From: DASQZK01 sp963763215
Lineage (GTDB): Bacteria; Bacteroidota; Bacteroidia; Bacteroidales; GCA-2748055
Assembly (NCBI GenBank): GCA_963763215.1
Contig: CAVXNX010000023.1
Coordinates: forward strand, 186,001 to 250,000
Reading direction: 5' to 3'
DNA length: 64,000 nucleotides
In this document: positions 30,080 to 39,140 of the stretch, piece after piece
Position numbering within the stretch: position 1 is the stretch's first letter
How the letters are laid out: every line of letters begins with the position of its first letter
Made by a program: the position numbers and the translations under genes
The notes under the pieces: model-generated
The model's database searches: none
The model's input: only the letters and a program-made list of their open reading frames with translations
Told to the model about the DNA's origin: nothing

Positions 30080-31705
30080 ATGAAAAGACGACAATTTCTC
30101 CTGAACAGCTCTCTGGCCGGTATCGGCATGGCCTCCCTTTCCGCCGCCGGCTGTACCTCTTCCCAAAAGGGCAGTGGCGGGAAAGAACAAGCCGATCCGC
30201 CAGCGGCCGGGGACTTCGTTCTGAAAGGGCTTACCATTGCGGAACTCCAGTCAAAGATGGAATCCGGCGAATACACGTCCCGTTTTCTCACCGGTCAGTA
30301 CATCAAACGCATCAGAGAGATCGACCAGGCCGGTCCGGGCCTCAATGCCGTGATCGAACTCAATCCCGATGCCGATGCCATAGCCGCGGCCATGGATGAA
30401 GAGCGGAAAGCAGGGAAGGTCAGGGGGCCGATGCACGGAATTCCGGTCATCATCAAAGACAACATCGACAGCGGTGACAAAATGATGACCACGGCAGGTT
30501 CCCTGGCCCTGAAAGGGCATATTGCCCCAAACGATGCGTTTATTATAGCCGGCCTCAGGAAAGCCGGTGCGGTCCTCCTGGGGAAGGCCAATCTGAGCGA
30601 ATGGGCAAATTTTCGTTCATCGCACTCGTCGAGCGGATGGAGCAGCAGGGGCGGACAGACCCGTTGCCCCTATATCCTTGACCGCGATCCCTCCGGTTCG
30701 AGCTCCGGTTCAGCGGTGGCCGTCTCGGCCGATCTGTGCGCCGTGGCTATTGGTACCGAGACGGACGGGTCGGTCGTTTCGCCCTCATCGGTCAACGGCA
30801 TCACGGGACTGAAGCCCACGGTCGGACTGCTCAGCCGTTCCGGCATCATTCCCATTTCGGCTACCCAGGACACTGCGGGGCCCATGGGGCGGAGCGTCAG
30901 TGATGTGGCCACATTGCTCGGTGCCCTCACCGGAGTCGACACAAACGACCCGGTGACCCGGGAAAGTGAGGGAAAATTCCATACCGATTACCGGACTTTT
31001 CTTAAGGCGGATGCCCTGAAGGGGAAAAAAATCGGCGTCGAAAAATCCTATTTTGAGGGCAATCAGCATGTGGTGACGCTCTACCGCCAGGCCATTGACC
31101 TATTGAAAAAGCAGGGCGCCACGGTCGTGGAAGTCGATTTGCTCAGCGAGCTCAAGGACCTGGGTGACGATGAGTTTACCGTCCTGTTGTATGAATTTAA
31201 AGACGGACTCAACCGGTACTTTTCACAAGAAAACACCGCGGTGAAGTCCCTTGCTGATGTGATCGCCTTTAACCGGGATCATGAAAGCACGGCGATGCCG
31301 TTCTTCGGCCAGGATATCCTGGAGATGAGTGAAAAGAAGGGTGATTTGAAGAGCCGGGAATACCTCGACGCGCTTGCCAGATCTACCGGATCGCGGAAGA
31401 TCATCCAAAAGATGATCGAAGCCAATGGCCTGGACGCCATCGCTTCCACGACGAATGGTCCGTCGTGGTGCATCGATCATATTAATGGCGACTATTATAC
31501 GGGTTTTTCATTCTCCACCCCGGCGGCCATCTCCGGCTTCCCGCATATCACTGTCCCGATGGGAACCGTTTTCGGGCTTCCGGTCGGATTTTCGTTGATG
31601 GGGCTGCCCTGGACGGAGCCCGCTCTTCTGGGCATGGCCTTCGATTTCGAGCAGGCATCGGCGCCACGCCCCATACCCGAATTCAGGGAGAATTCCGGCA
31701 TCTGA
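30080..31705 (+). CDS. Amidase signature family enzyme, exported lipoprotein or Tat substrate
   Basis: 541 residues. The N-terminus MKRRQFLLNSSLAGIG looks like a twin-arginine signal and is followed by a lipobox-like SAAGC. The amidase signature catalytic triad is visible: Lys in VIIKDNIDSG, cis-Ser in the GSSSGSAVAVSADL block, and nucleophile Ser in TETDGSVVSPSSVNG. GLLSRSGIIPISATQDTAGPMGRSV follows. Intact frame. Such periplasmic amidases hydrolyse small amides; similarity to peptide amidases is plausible but the substrate is unknown. Convergent with the remnant at 31788 across a terminator. Confidence 0.93.
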   Translation: MKRRQFLLNSSLAGIGMASLSAAGCTSSQKGSGGKEQADPPAAGDFVLKGLTIAELQSKMESGEYTSRFLTGQYIKRIREIDQAGPGLNAVIELNPDADAIAAAMDEERKAGKVRGPMHGIPVIIKDNIDSGDKMMTTAGSLALKGHIAPNDAFIIAGLRKAGAVLLGKANLSEWANFRSSHSSSGWSSRGGQTRCPYILDRDPSGSSSGSAVAVSADLCAVAIGTETDGSVVSPSSVNGITGLKPTVGLLSRSGIIPISATQDTAGPMGRSVSDVATLLGALTGVDTNDPVTRESEGKFHTDYRTFLKADALKGKKIGVEKSYFEGNQHVVTLYRQAIDLLKKQGATVVEVDLLSELKDLGDDEFTVLLYEFKDGLNRYFSQENTAVKSLADVIAFNRDHESTAMPFFGQDILEMSEKKGDLKSREYLDALARSTGSRKIIQKMIEANGLDAIASTTNGPSWCIDHINGDYYTGFSFSTPAAISGFPHITVPMGTVFGLPVGFSLMGLPWTEPALLGMAFDFEQASAPRPIPEFRENSGI

Positions 31706-31730
31706 GATCGGCTGCCTCACCCAAATGAAA

Positions 31731-31779
31731 GGAGAAAGCCTTTCCCTGCGGTGTTCGCTGCACGGAAGAGGCTTTCCCC
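31731..31779. terminator. Hairpin terminator between convergent genes
   Basis: GGAGAAAGCCT (31731-31741) pairs with AGGCTTTCCCC (31769-31779), 10 of 11 positions, between the amidase stop and the convergent remnant. Flanking short A and T/C runs allow bidirectional termination. Confidence 0.55.
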
Positions 31780-31787
31780 GAAAACGG

Positions 31788-32468
31788 TCAGCCGACGAGG
31801 ATCCGGGCTTCATGAGCCCTGACCCCGTGGGTTTCGATGACGACGTACGACGAAGATTCAACGTTGCCGGTAACAAGGTCACGGTTCACCGGCTTCCGGG
31901 CTGGTGGAACGGTCATTTCCGTATAGTCGCGCCAACCCTGGGTGAGGAGTAAGGCTTCGATATGTGCCGCGGTGTTTTCTGCGCAGGGATAGAGATATGA
32001 ATTCAGATGGTAGATTTTTCCTTTTATTTCCGGAGAAAGCAGCCAGGAGGTGACCAAAGAGGGTTCATCGTCACCGGGGGCGTAAAGTTCCCTGTCTGTA
32101 TGGATATATACTGTCTCTTCCTGCCTGATTGAATTATAGGAGTCTATAGCCCGGATGAAACGGTCGAAAAGCGGATGGTGAGTCGTTTCCCTCTTCGGGT
32201 CGAGATTTTCCCGGATAAGGGGGGAATTGAACCAGCCGGGATGTTCCGTTTCGGGGTTATCTGAAACGGCACAGCACGGCAAGCCGTTTGAGGATTGATG
32301 AATACGGGTGGCAAAAGAAACCGGTTTCTGATTTGTCGAATCGTAGAGGATTCCCCTGAGCTCAGTCGATTTGTCCTGGGCATGCAGAACTGTGCCGGCG
32401 AGGATGAAAAGGATATATAAAAAACCATATCTGCTAAAGGAATGCCGGAGGTTTTTAAAACTTATCAA
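31788..32468 (-). pseudogene. Remnant of an MG2/TonB-plug-type surface protein with internal deletions
   Basis: Signal peptide (GFLYILFILAGTVLHAQ), then STELRGILYDSTNQKPVSFA (CarboxypepD_reg-like start), then EETVYIHTDRELYAPGDD (typical MG2 domain start). It jumps at once to EPSLVTSWLLSPEIKGKIYHLNSYLYP and ALLLTQGWRDYTEM, which in intact Bacteroidota proteins of 700-900 residues lie several hundred residues further on near the TonB-plug domain. Only 226 residues remain. I read it as a decayed or mis-assembled gene with at least two large in-frame losses. Confidence 0.6.
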
Positions 32469-32769
32469 GTATTGGTCGTTTTAGAGATGAAGCGTTTGAG
32501 AAAAGCAATAGACAAATTAACACTTCAGGGTGAGATTTGCAACAGGTCCGTCCGGGGCAGGAGAATTTCGTTAGGTACCGGTTTTTCGATGAAGAAGAAA
32601 TAACCTGGTCGGCAAACCGGGTCCGGACCGGGTGAAATCGGAAGGAATGTGCCATTTCTCACTTACCGGCGGGATCTTATCCATCCTCATCGGGCTGGTG
32701 CTCATAACTTTTCAATGATGGTTTCCCCGATTTATCGTATTTTTAATTCGGTGAAACCAAAAATAACCA
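32469..32769. other. Divergent intergenic region, no feature recognised
   Basis: About 300 bp between the MG2-type remnant and the DUF2177 gene. No coding potential, repeat or clear promoter seen beyond AT-rich stretches near 32500 and 32740. Confidence 0.4.
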
Positions 32770-33165
32770 ATGATGTTTTTCAAACCATTTATCATCGCGT
32801 TGCCGGTATTTTTCATGATCGACATGGTATGGCTGGGTCTCGTGGCTAAAAATTTCTACCGCCACCAGATCGGGTTCCTCATGAGGCCTGACGTAGGCTG
32901 GTTTCCGGCAATCCTGTTTTATCTCCTGTTCATTGCCGGGATGGTTCTCTTCGTGATCTCTCCGGCTCTTCAAAAACAATCCTGGACACATGCCCTTCTT
33001 TACGGTGCGTTCTTCGGACTTATCACCTATGCCACCTATGATTTGACCAATCTCGCCACACTAAAGGACTGGCCCCTGATAGTGACCCTGGTCGATCTGG
33101 CCTGGGGGACGGTCCTGGCCGCCTCGGTTTCAGTGATCACCTACTTCATTTGGAAAGCAATCTGA
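32770..33165 (+). CDS. DUF2177-family membrane protein
   Basis: 131 residues with four hydrophobic segments. The start MMFFKPFIIALPVFFMIDMVWLGLVAKNFY carries the DUF2177 feature of an Asp in the first helix followed by W-L-G. FYLLFIAGMVLFVISPAL, GAFFGLITYATYDLTNLATLKDWP and WGTVLAASVSVITYFI complete it; the YATYDLTN segment is characteristic. Function unknown. It faces the LytTR regulator gene convergently. Confidence 0.85.
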   Translation: MMFFKPFIIALPVFFMIDMVWLGLVAKNFYRHQIGFLMRPDVGWFPAILFYLLFIAGMVLFVISPALQKQSWTHALLYGAFFGLITYATYDLTNLATLKDWPLIVTLVDLAWGTVLAASVSVITYFIWKAI

Positions 33166-33188
33166 AAAGAAAGGACTGCCGGAGAATG

Positions 33189-33206
33189 GCGTTTTAAAAC
33201 GCTTTT
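33189..33206. terminator. Short palindromic terminator between convergent genes
   Basis: GCGTTTTAAAACGC is a perfect 14-bp palindrome followed by TTTT, in the 80-bp gap between DUF2177 (plus) and the LytTR gene (minus). The stem is short, so moderate confidence. Confidence 0.45.
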
Positions 33207-33245
33207 AGATGAAGAGCCTTGACAAACAAAACCATAAGACCATTC

Positions 33246-34001
33246 TTAACCATCCAGCCATTTTTTAAATCCCGATGAGCGTTCGATACTGACGACAGTA
33301 TCGAAATCGTCACCTGTTGAGGGTTCCAGTTCCAGCCTGACGCGGCCCCTCGACAATGCCCGCATGCCGGATATGGCTTCCATGTTGACGATGTATTTCC
33401 GGTTGATGCGGAAAAACTTCCCCGGGTCGAGCTGGCCTTCCAGTTTGTCGAGCGTAAAATCCACCGGGTACGAGGATCCTTCAAACGGCCTGAGGTATAC
33501 CCCCTTCTCAAGCACATAAAAATAAGCGATATCAGAAACCTCGAACTTCCGGATCTTCTCCCCGATCTGTATCAGGAACCGCTTCCGGTATTCAGGATCC
33601 CGTCCCTGAAGTTGCGCCAGTAATGCATCGAAATCAATATGGAATGCCGAACGAAGTGACCGGAATTTTCGAAGACTTTCCTCCAGGTCACTTTTCCGGA
33701 CCGGCTTCAGAAGGTAGGATATACTGTTCAGATCAAAAGCCTTAATGGCATACTGATCATAGGCGGTGGTGAAGATGACAGGGGTAGTCACGGAAACCTC
33801 ATCGAATATTTTAAAGCTGATCCCATCCGAAAGTTGAATATCCAGAAAGATCAGCTCAGCCGTATTACCCAGGAGCCAGTTGACCGATTCCCTGATGGAT
33901 CCGGTTTTTGCCATCACTTCAACCGTCGGATCGACCTCCTTCAGGAGTCGTTCGAGTTTGTCGGCTGCAATACGCTCGTCTTCAATGATAAGTACCTTCA
34001 T
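33246..34001 (-). CDS. LytTR-family response regulator
   Basis: 251 residues from MKVLIIEDERIAADKLE at 34001. Receiver domain with acidic pocket (IIEDE), phospho-acceptor Asp in AELIFLDIQLSDGISFKIF, Thr in VIFTTAYDQYAIKAF and Lys in YLLKPVRKSDLE. The C-terminal LytTR DNA-binding domain spans about residues 130-250 (FLIQIGEKIRKFEVSDIAYFYV, LDPGKFFRINRKYIVNMEAI). It starts 1-2 bp after the histidine kinase gene and forms its partner. Confidence 0.95.
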   Translation of the reverse strand: MKVLIIEDERIAADKLERLLKEVDPTVEVMAKTGSIRESVNWLLGNTAELIFLDIQLSDGISFKIFDEVSVTTPVIFTTAYDQYAIKAFDLNSISYLLKPVRKSDLEESLRKFRSLRSAFHIDFDALLAQLQGRDPEYRKRFLIQIGEKIRKFEVSDIAYFYVLEKGVYLRPFEGSSYPVDFTLDKLEGQLDPGKFFRINRKYIVNMEAISGMRALSRGRVRLELEPSTGDDFDTVVSIERSSGFKKWLDG

Positions 34002-34002
34002 T

Positions 34003-35066
34003 TTATTCAACGGGTAAGAGGGGAATCCTGGCTTCATAGTGGGAATTCCCGATGATGAACTGCGGTTCCCGGCTACTGATCATCGCGTAACGTTTGGCCA
34101 GATTCTTCAGACCAAGACCGGTCGATTTCCCTGAAGCTTTCAGCTGGATGTTATTTTTCACCACAAGATAAGAATCCTCTGTGGTGATTTCAATCCTGAG
34201 CGGTTTTGATTTATTCACCACATTATGCTTGATGGCATTTTCAAGAAGGACCTGCAAAGAGAGCGGCGGCATTACTAGTTTCAGCCGTTCAGCCGGTATC
34301 CTGATATCCCAGGTCAGGTCTTCACCGTACCTGATCTGCTGCAGGAAAAGATAGGATCGCATGAAATCAAGCTCCTTCTCAAGGGTCACCACGGCCTGCT
34401 CAATGGTCTCCAGATACATAGCGGTAGATATGCGAGAATTCATCGATGAACAACTGGGCTTTGGCCACATCCGTGCTGATCAGTCCCGACAGGACATTCA
34501 GACTGTTGAACATGAAATGCGGATTGATCTGACTTTTCAGTACCTCAAACCGGATCTGTGAAAGTTCTTCCTCGAGGTGTTCAGCCCTGTTACGGGCCAG
34601 TTTGCCTTCCGTGAAATAGATCCACGCCTCGAGTATGGACATGAGGAAAATATTTACGACGACGAATATCAGGATGTTATTTACGTATACACCTTTCAGA
34701 TCTTCATGATAAGGTCTTAGCCAGTTGGCAAAAGAGGTGAAAAGTATGGAGACGGTGATGGCAACGATGATTGAAAAGAGCAGTTGTAGCGGAATTCGCC
34801 GTAGGGGATATTTTCCCCAGGGGCTCTTCCTGTTCAGGTATCCGATCATGAACAGGTCGGGATAAGCCAGAAGGAAGGCTGCCGGCAGGCTCAGAATGAC
34901 TCCCCTGATCAGGCGAAGCACAAAATATTCCCACCCGGGAAGGATATGGTAGCCGCTCAGGTGATTATAGATGATCACGATGATCTGGATGCCCGTGGCC
35001 AGGCCGGCAAGCAGCCAGAAGAATTTTTTGAATGAAATGATGTTATGGATATTTTCCCGGCTTCAT
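34003..35066 (-). CDS. LytS-type sensor histidine kinase, frameshifted
   Basis: Membrane histidine kinase (His_kinase domain). About four transmembrane helices: FKKFFWLLAGLATGIQIIVII, LRLIRGVILSLPAAFLLAYP, LLFSIIVAITVSILFTSFA and NNILIFVVVNIFLMSILEAW. The phospho-acceptor His lies in LKSQINPHFMFNSLNVLSGLI. The C-terminal ATPase reads VLLENAIKHNV (N box) and STGLGLKNLAKRY (G box). An indel near 34430 splits it. The start is probably the ATG at 35066, with one extra a in the following A-run. It lies 1 bp before the LytTR gene. Confidence 0.92.
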
Positions 35067-35188
35067 AGTTATTCAAATCAAAAGTAAATATAAAATACGT
35101 AGAATCGCCCTGTCATTTCCCGCGATATCTTTCCCGGCCGGCGAAAAACCGTGGAAGATATCAGGATTTATCGCCTAACCAGAAATGT

Positions 35189-35236
35189 ACCTGCTACCGT
35201 AGGGTGCCTGTGAGGCACGTCGCTACGGTAGCAGGT
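35189..35236. repeat. 48-bp perfect hairpin (REP-like) between the kinase and porin-like genes
   Basis: Outer arms ACCTGCTACCGTAG (35189-35202) and CTACGGTAGCAGGT (35223-35236) are perfectly complementary. Inside, TGCCT and AGGCA form a second stem around GTG. No T-run follows on either side. It resembles a REP-type element or a protein-binding hairpin; no second copy was noticed in the window. Confidence 0.6.
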
Positions 35237-35268
35237 GTATCCCTGGTGAGGTGAAGCGTCCTTAAGCC

Positions 35269-35860
35269 TCAGAACGTCCTGAGAAATCCGACCCTGACCG
35301 ATACGTACTGGTGTTTGAGTTCATGACTGATGCCTTCGTACTCCGTATCTCTCTTGAGTGCATTGAACTTAACACCGGGGGTTATACTCCATTTGGTGCT
35401 GAGCGGAATATCAAAGCCGCCGGCGACCTGCCAGCCCAGACCGTGTCCGGAATCGCTGATAACATTGCCATCACTGTTCTCGGTTTCGAGGTGGTTGTAA
35501 AGGCCGGCGCCACGAACAAAATAGGAAACGGGAGATCCCGGAAGGTTCTGTTTAAATTGCAGACCAAAAATGTACCCGGTTTCTTCAAGAGCATATGTCC
35601 AGAACCCGCAAATGAATTGTTTGGCCTGGAAATGATTCCATCCCCAGCCGGCATAGACGCCCAGATGTGGCATGATGCGATAATGGAGAAGGCCTTCGAA
35701 TCCTAAGCCGGGATTCAATTCCGTACGCGGCAGGTTTAGTCGTTGCCAGGGAAAGGCCCCCGTTCAGTTCAATGGCAAAACGTTTCGCTTTCTCCTGTCC
35801 GAAACCGTTCAGGGTCAGCAGTAGTAACAGGCTTACGAATGCAAATGCTTTTGTTTTCAT
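35269..35860 (-). CDS. Outer-membrane beta-barrel protein, one frameshift
   Basis: Signal peptide MKTKAFAFVSLLLLLTLNGFGQ, then alternating-residue beta strands: RFAIELNGGLSLATTK and, in the other frame, ELNPGLGFEGLLHYRIMPHLGVYAGWGWNHFQ, YIFGLQFKQNLPGSPVSYFVRGAGLYNHLE, GHGLGWQVAGGFDIPLSTKWSITPGVKFNAL and YVSVRVGFLRTF. The terminal aromatic residue fits outer-membrane insertion. A frame change occurs near 35712. About 195 residues, of the OmpW/outer-membrane-barrel type; function unknown. Confidence 0.85.
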
Positions 35861-36243
35861 GACTTCAATTTTTAAATGTTTGTCTCATCCACCGGAGCTT
35901 CAGGCGAAGGTGGCAGCTTTATGATTGATTATGAAGCAAAAGTATGCCGGCCATCCGAGGGGGGAAAATGAAAGCGGATGAGCGTGCGCTTCAGGAGGAT
36001 GAACACGTCAATATGCGCACTGAACGCGCAAAGTCCGGACTGAATTCTTTGATTCCCCCGCGTTTGCGTCGGAAATGATCGATGAAGGGAATGGATTTTT
36101 CCATCGATATTTCGACGGATTGGTTGATATGCAAACGAAAAGTTCTACCGGTAAAGGTTCGGATTTCGGAAGGCGGATGATTAAAAAACCCGGTCAGCAA
36201 ACAGATTTTGGACCGGGTAAACTCAGGAGGGATGAGTCATTTC
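35861..36243. other. Intergenic region without recognised gene
   Basis: About 380 bp between the barrel protein start and the 3' end of the lipoprotein gene, both on the minus strand. It must hold the barrel gene promoter, but no convincing TAnnTTTG was found. No gene or repeat seen. Confidence 0.4.
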
Positions 36244-36832
36244 TCACTGACCGACGATGATGAAACCGTCACGCGTCAGATTTTTATCTTCGATGCCAAT
36301 GGCGCCGCTCACGGTGTCGATTTGCACTTCAAGCCAGCCGACCTGCGTGCCTTCATCCTGATTCAGCCGGATGCCAAGGTAATAGTTGTCCTGTTTGCCG
36401 GGAGCAGCCGGGTGCCAGTATTTCGGCCAGTAATAGCCCTGGCAGGGTCGTTATGGAAACCACCCAGGCAGGAAAGTGACTGTCCCAGGCATAGGGTTCC
36501 TGAACATCGGCGAAGAGCGTGTCGCCCGGATGGCTGAACAGGTATCCGGTGTCAAAATGACGAAGAACCGCATTATCATTGAGAGCCTCGATTTCGCCCG
36601 AGATCAGGTCGCCGGAAGTATTGATTCCGTCCCAGGTCATCCATTGGTAGACCACCGAGAAATCGTCAATGGTGTCGCCGTTCACATCGAAACGATAATT
36701 TGAAGGGATTTCAGGAGGCGTCTTACTTCCTAAGATCCCGGTTTCAGGTGAGTTTTCCGTGTTCTTTTTGCACCCGGCGAAAAATGCCGAAATGCCGATA
36801 AATACGATGAGTGGGAGCGCAAATTTCAGCAT
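36244..36832 (-). CDS. Lipoprotein of unknown function, one frameshift
   Basis: Lipobox signal MLKFALPLIVFIGISAFFAGCKK. The mature part has Asp-rich FDVNGDTIDDFSVVYQWMTWDGIN (a D-x-N-x-D-x-x-D calcium-loop-like sequence) and DGFIIVGQ at the end. A frame change near 36440 joins the two halves; corrected, the middle continues LGIRLNQDEGTQVGWLEVQIDTVSGAIGIED. About 195 residues. No known family recognised. Confidence 0.7.
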
Positions 36833-36942
36833 GATGGTTGAATGGTTTTTTCTGAAGATGCGAAATGGGTCACGGGGGTTGCTTGTGAATCCGGACTTTC
36901 TGAAGTTGGACGCCGGGAAGAGGGTTGAAAAAATGTGGCGCT

Positions 36943-37596
36943 TTACCGGGGCGCTTGCCGCTTCAACATGAACCCGGTAAGCTGCATGAGGACGACAACC
37001 ACGAAAACCGGCAGGTAAAAATACCAGAAAGCGGCCAGGTGTTTGGACATCAACCGGTAAAACAGGGTATGGACAACGATGAGGGGAAACATGATGTAGG
37101 CGAGGCGTTGAAGGGCTTTCCAGTTCTGCGGTTTAAGCCTGACGACGGAAAGGTCGTTTGAAGTGATGAGAAGGGCAAGGATCAGCAGGGCGGCAATAAG
37201 ACCGGTGTAATTGGCCAGGCGGAAATCGTCGAACTTCAGCACATAACCCCCTGCGGTCTTTTCAAGGAAATACTTCCACATCTGCCCGTGGAGATGAACG
37301 AAGAGGCCTGTAATGCTGTGCACCACAGCCACGGTCCCGCCAAAGATGCCGATATCCCGTCGAAAATAGGACGACAGGGGATTCCGTCTTTTCAAGACAA
37401 TGTTCAGGGGTCCGGTAAGCATGGAAACGGCGATGAGGAACAGTCCGATGTAACCCGTTGCCCGGGTCAGGAAAGGGATCACCGTGAGGGTTTTCCATGC
37501 AAAACGGAAAACGATCATCGTCAATGCTGTCAGGATCAGAAGCGGCAAATAATGGTTCCTCAACCGGGTTTTCAGTGAATGCATTTCGCTTGACAT
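36943..37596 (-). CDS. Ferric-reductase-like (MsrQ/YedZ-type) haem membrane protein
   Basis: 217 residues with six predicted membrane segments. Possible haem-ligating His residues are seen in VVHSITGLFVHLHG and LIVVHTLFYR. TGPLNIVLKRRNPLSSYFRRDIGIFGG matches the ferric reductase-like transmembrane domain. No flavin domain is attached, as in MsrQ/YedZ. An MsrP partner is not adjacent. Likely a quinol-linked electron conduit to a periplasmic oxidoreductase. Confidence 0.8.
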   Translation of the reverse strand: MSSEMHSLKTRLRNHYLPLLILTALTMIVFRFAWKTLTVIPFLTRATGYIGLFLIAVSMLTGPLNIVLKRRNPLSSYFRRDIGIFGGTVAVVHSITGLFVHLHGQMWKYFLEKTAGGYVLKFDDFRLANYTGLIAALLILALLITSNDLSVVRLKPQNWKALQRLAYIMFPLIVVHTLFYRLMSKHLAAFWYFYLPVFVVVVLMQLTGFMLKRQAPR

Positions 37597-37908
37597 ATTT
37601 TGGCGGATTTTTTCCCATTTCGTGATTCATTGGTCAAAATGGCACCGCTGGGATGAGACCGGCCGTGTTTTTTCCCGGTAAATATTGGCAATTATTTTTA
37701 AAGTTTACCGAAGGGATCGGCCGGGTGACGGTATTTAGAAATAGTACGGATAAACCGGCAACGACATTGCATAACATGAACAACCCGGAAGTCACTCGAG
37801 ACAGGAAGGAAAGTCTCGTCTTCTTTCCGCAAACCGGGTGGCGTTGAACGAATCCGTTTTTCCTCTGTTTACCTTGATAACCGCCGGATCTGTAGGAAAA
37901 CAGAAGAA
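37597..37908. other. Divergent intergenic region with a stem-loop
   Basis: About 310 bp between the ferric-reductase-like gene and the CDF gene. CGGTAAA (37676-37682) pairs with TTTACCG (37704-37710) across a 21-base AT-rich loop. No clear promoter element was identified. Confidence 0.4.
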
Positions 37909-38856
37909 ATGGCACATTCCAATAAGACCGTATACTGGGCGCTTTCGGCCAATATCGCCATAGCCATCCTGAAATTTGTCGCGGCAGGCTTCACGGGAAG
38001 TTCGGCCATGATGTCGGAAGGGATACACAGTACGGTTGATTCGGCCAATGAATTGTTGCTCCTGTTGGGAATTCACCGCAGCAAAAAAATTCCCGATAAA
38101 ACTCACCCATTTGGTTATGGACAGGAAATTTATTTCTGGTCGCTGATCGTTTCGATCCTCATTTTCGGTTTGGGGGGCGGGATGTCGATTTATGAAGGGA
38201 TCAAGCACATCCAGCAACCCGAAGAGCTTGTCAATCTCGTGTGGAACTACGCGGTTCTCGGCGGGGCGTTTTTGTTTGAAGGAACATCTTTTGTGATCGC
38301 CGTGCGCACCCTGAATCAAAACAAAGGGATCCGTGGCACGTTTTTTCAACGGGTGCGGATCAGTAAGGATCCGACCCGGTTCGTGGTCATTTTTGAAGAT
38401 GGTGCCGCGCTGGGAGGGTTGACCATTGCGGCCATCGGCGTGTTTCTCGATCACCATTATGATCTTCCGGTCGCCGACGGGATCGCCTCCATCCTTATCG
38501 GGTTGCTACTCTCCTATGTGGCTGTCGTACTGGTGATCGAAAGCCGCAACCTGCTCATCGGTGAAAGTATGCAGCCCTATATTGTGGACGATATCATGAA
38601 GCTGGTGCGTGAAGACAGGAATGTCGAGACACTGAGCCGGCCGCTCACCATGCACATGGCGCCAGATGAAGTGCTGCTGGCCCTGGATGTGCAGTTTGTC
38701 CACCAGCTGAGCAGTGCCGAAATTACCGACACCATCAACCGCCTCGAACGCAACATCCGGAAAAACTTCCCCGAGATCAAGCGCATTTATATTGAAGCCA
38801 GGAATTTATCGGAGGACGAGGGGGGGGAGCGGTGGTCGGTGGTCGGTGGTCGGTAA
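37909..38856 (+). CDS. Cation diffusion facilitator family transporter
   Basis: 315 residues, six-helix CDF fold. Metal-site signatures are MMSEGIHSTVDSANELLLL (HxxxD in helix 2) and FEDGAALGGLTIAAIGV (helix 5). The C-terminal cytoplasmic dimerisation domain has MHMAPDEVLLALDVQF. It exports divalent metals such as zinc or iron with proton exchange. The last residues (about RWSVVGGR) are encoded by the start of the GGTRRTC array, and the TAA stop lies inside a CGGTAATCGG unit. The natural C-terminus is therefore replaced or extended by the repeat. Confidence 0.92.
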   Translation: MAHSNKTVYWALSANIAIAILKFVAAGFTGSSAMMSEGIHSTVDSANELLLLLGIHRSKKIPDKTHPFGYGQEIYFWSLIVSILIFGLGGGMSIYEGIKHIQQPEELVNLVWNYAVLGGAFLFEGTSFVIAVRTLNQNKGIRGTFFQRVRISKDPTRFVVIFEDGAALGGLTIAAIGVFLDHHYDLPVADGIASILIGLLLSYVAVVLVIESRNLLIGESMQPYIVDDIMKLVREDRNVETLSRPLTMHMAPDEVLLALDVQFVHQLSSAEITDTINRLERNIRKNFPEIKRIYIEARNLSEDEGGERWSVVGGR

Positions 38857-38928
38857 TCGGTAATCGGTAGTCGGTGATCGGTAATCGGTAATCGGTAATC
38901 GGTAATCGGTAATCGGTAGTCGGTAGTC
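38831..38928 (+). repeat. GGTRRTC 7-bp tandem array, 14 units
   Basis: Fourteen consecutive units of consensus GGTRRTC (GGTGGTC three times at the left, mostly GGTAATC afterwards). The array overlaps the last codons of the CDF gene and gives its stop. An inverted partner array lies at 39052-39104. Confidence 0.9.
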
Positions 38929-38934
38929 AGTATT

Positions 38935-39132
38935 ACCGCTTCGCTTAAGCTACGCAGTACGAGGTCGGAAGTTGGAAGCCTCCTCAACTCAATCCTAAAA
39001 GACAAAATCAAATTAAAACCGACCTCATCCTATTTCACTAAATCGAGGTGGGATCACCGATCACCGATTACCGATCACCGACTTCCGACCACCGACTACC
39101 GACCCCGTACTGCGTAGCTTTAGCGAAGCAGT
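38935..39132. repeat. Inverted repeat bracketing the array region
   Basis: Left arm 38935-38968 (ACCGCTTCGCTTAAGCTACG...) and right arm 39099-39132 are reverse complements with a few mismatches, around a 130-bp centre. The centre contains an unrelated AT-rich stretch plus the inverted 7-bp array. Confidence 0.8.
39052..39104 (-). repeat. Inverted GGTRRTC 7-bp array, about 7 units
   Basis: Units GAYYACC on the plus strand (the reverse complement of GGTRRTC) run from 39052 to about 39104. A further CCACCGATTACCGA at 39134-39147 overlaps the methyltransferase 3' end. One unit (GACTTCC) is degenerate. Confidence 0.85.
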
Positions 39133-39140
39133 GCCACCGA

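Noticed and set aside
38831..39104. CRISPR array
   Set aside because: Units are 7 bp with no spacers and no cas genes nearby; this is a simple tandem repeat in inverted pairs.
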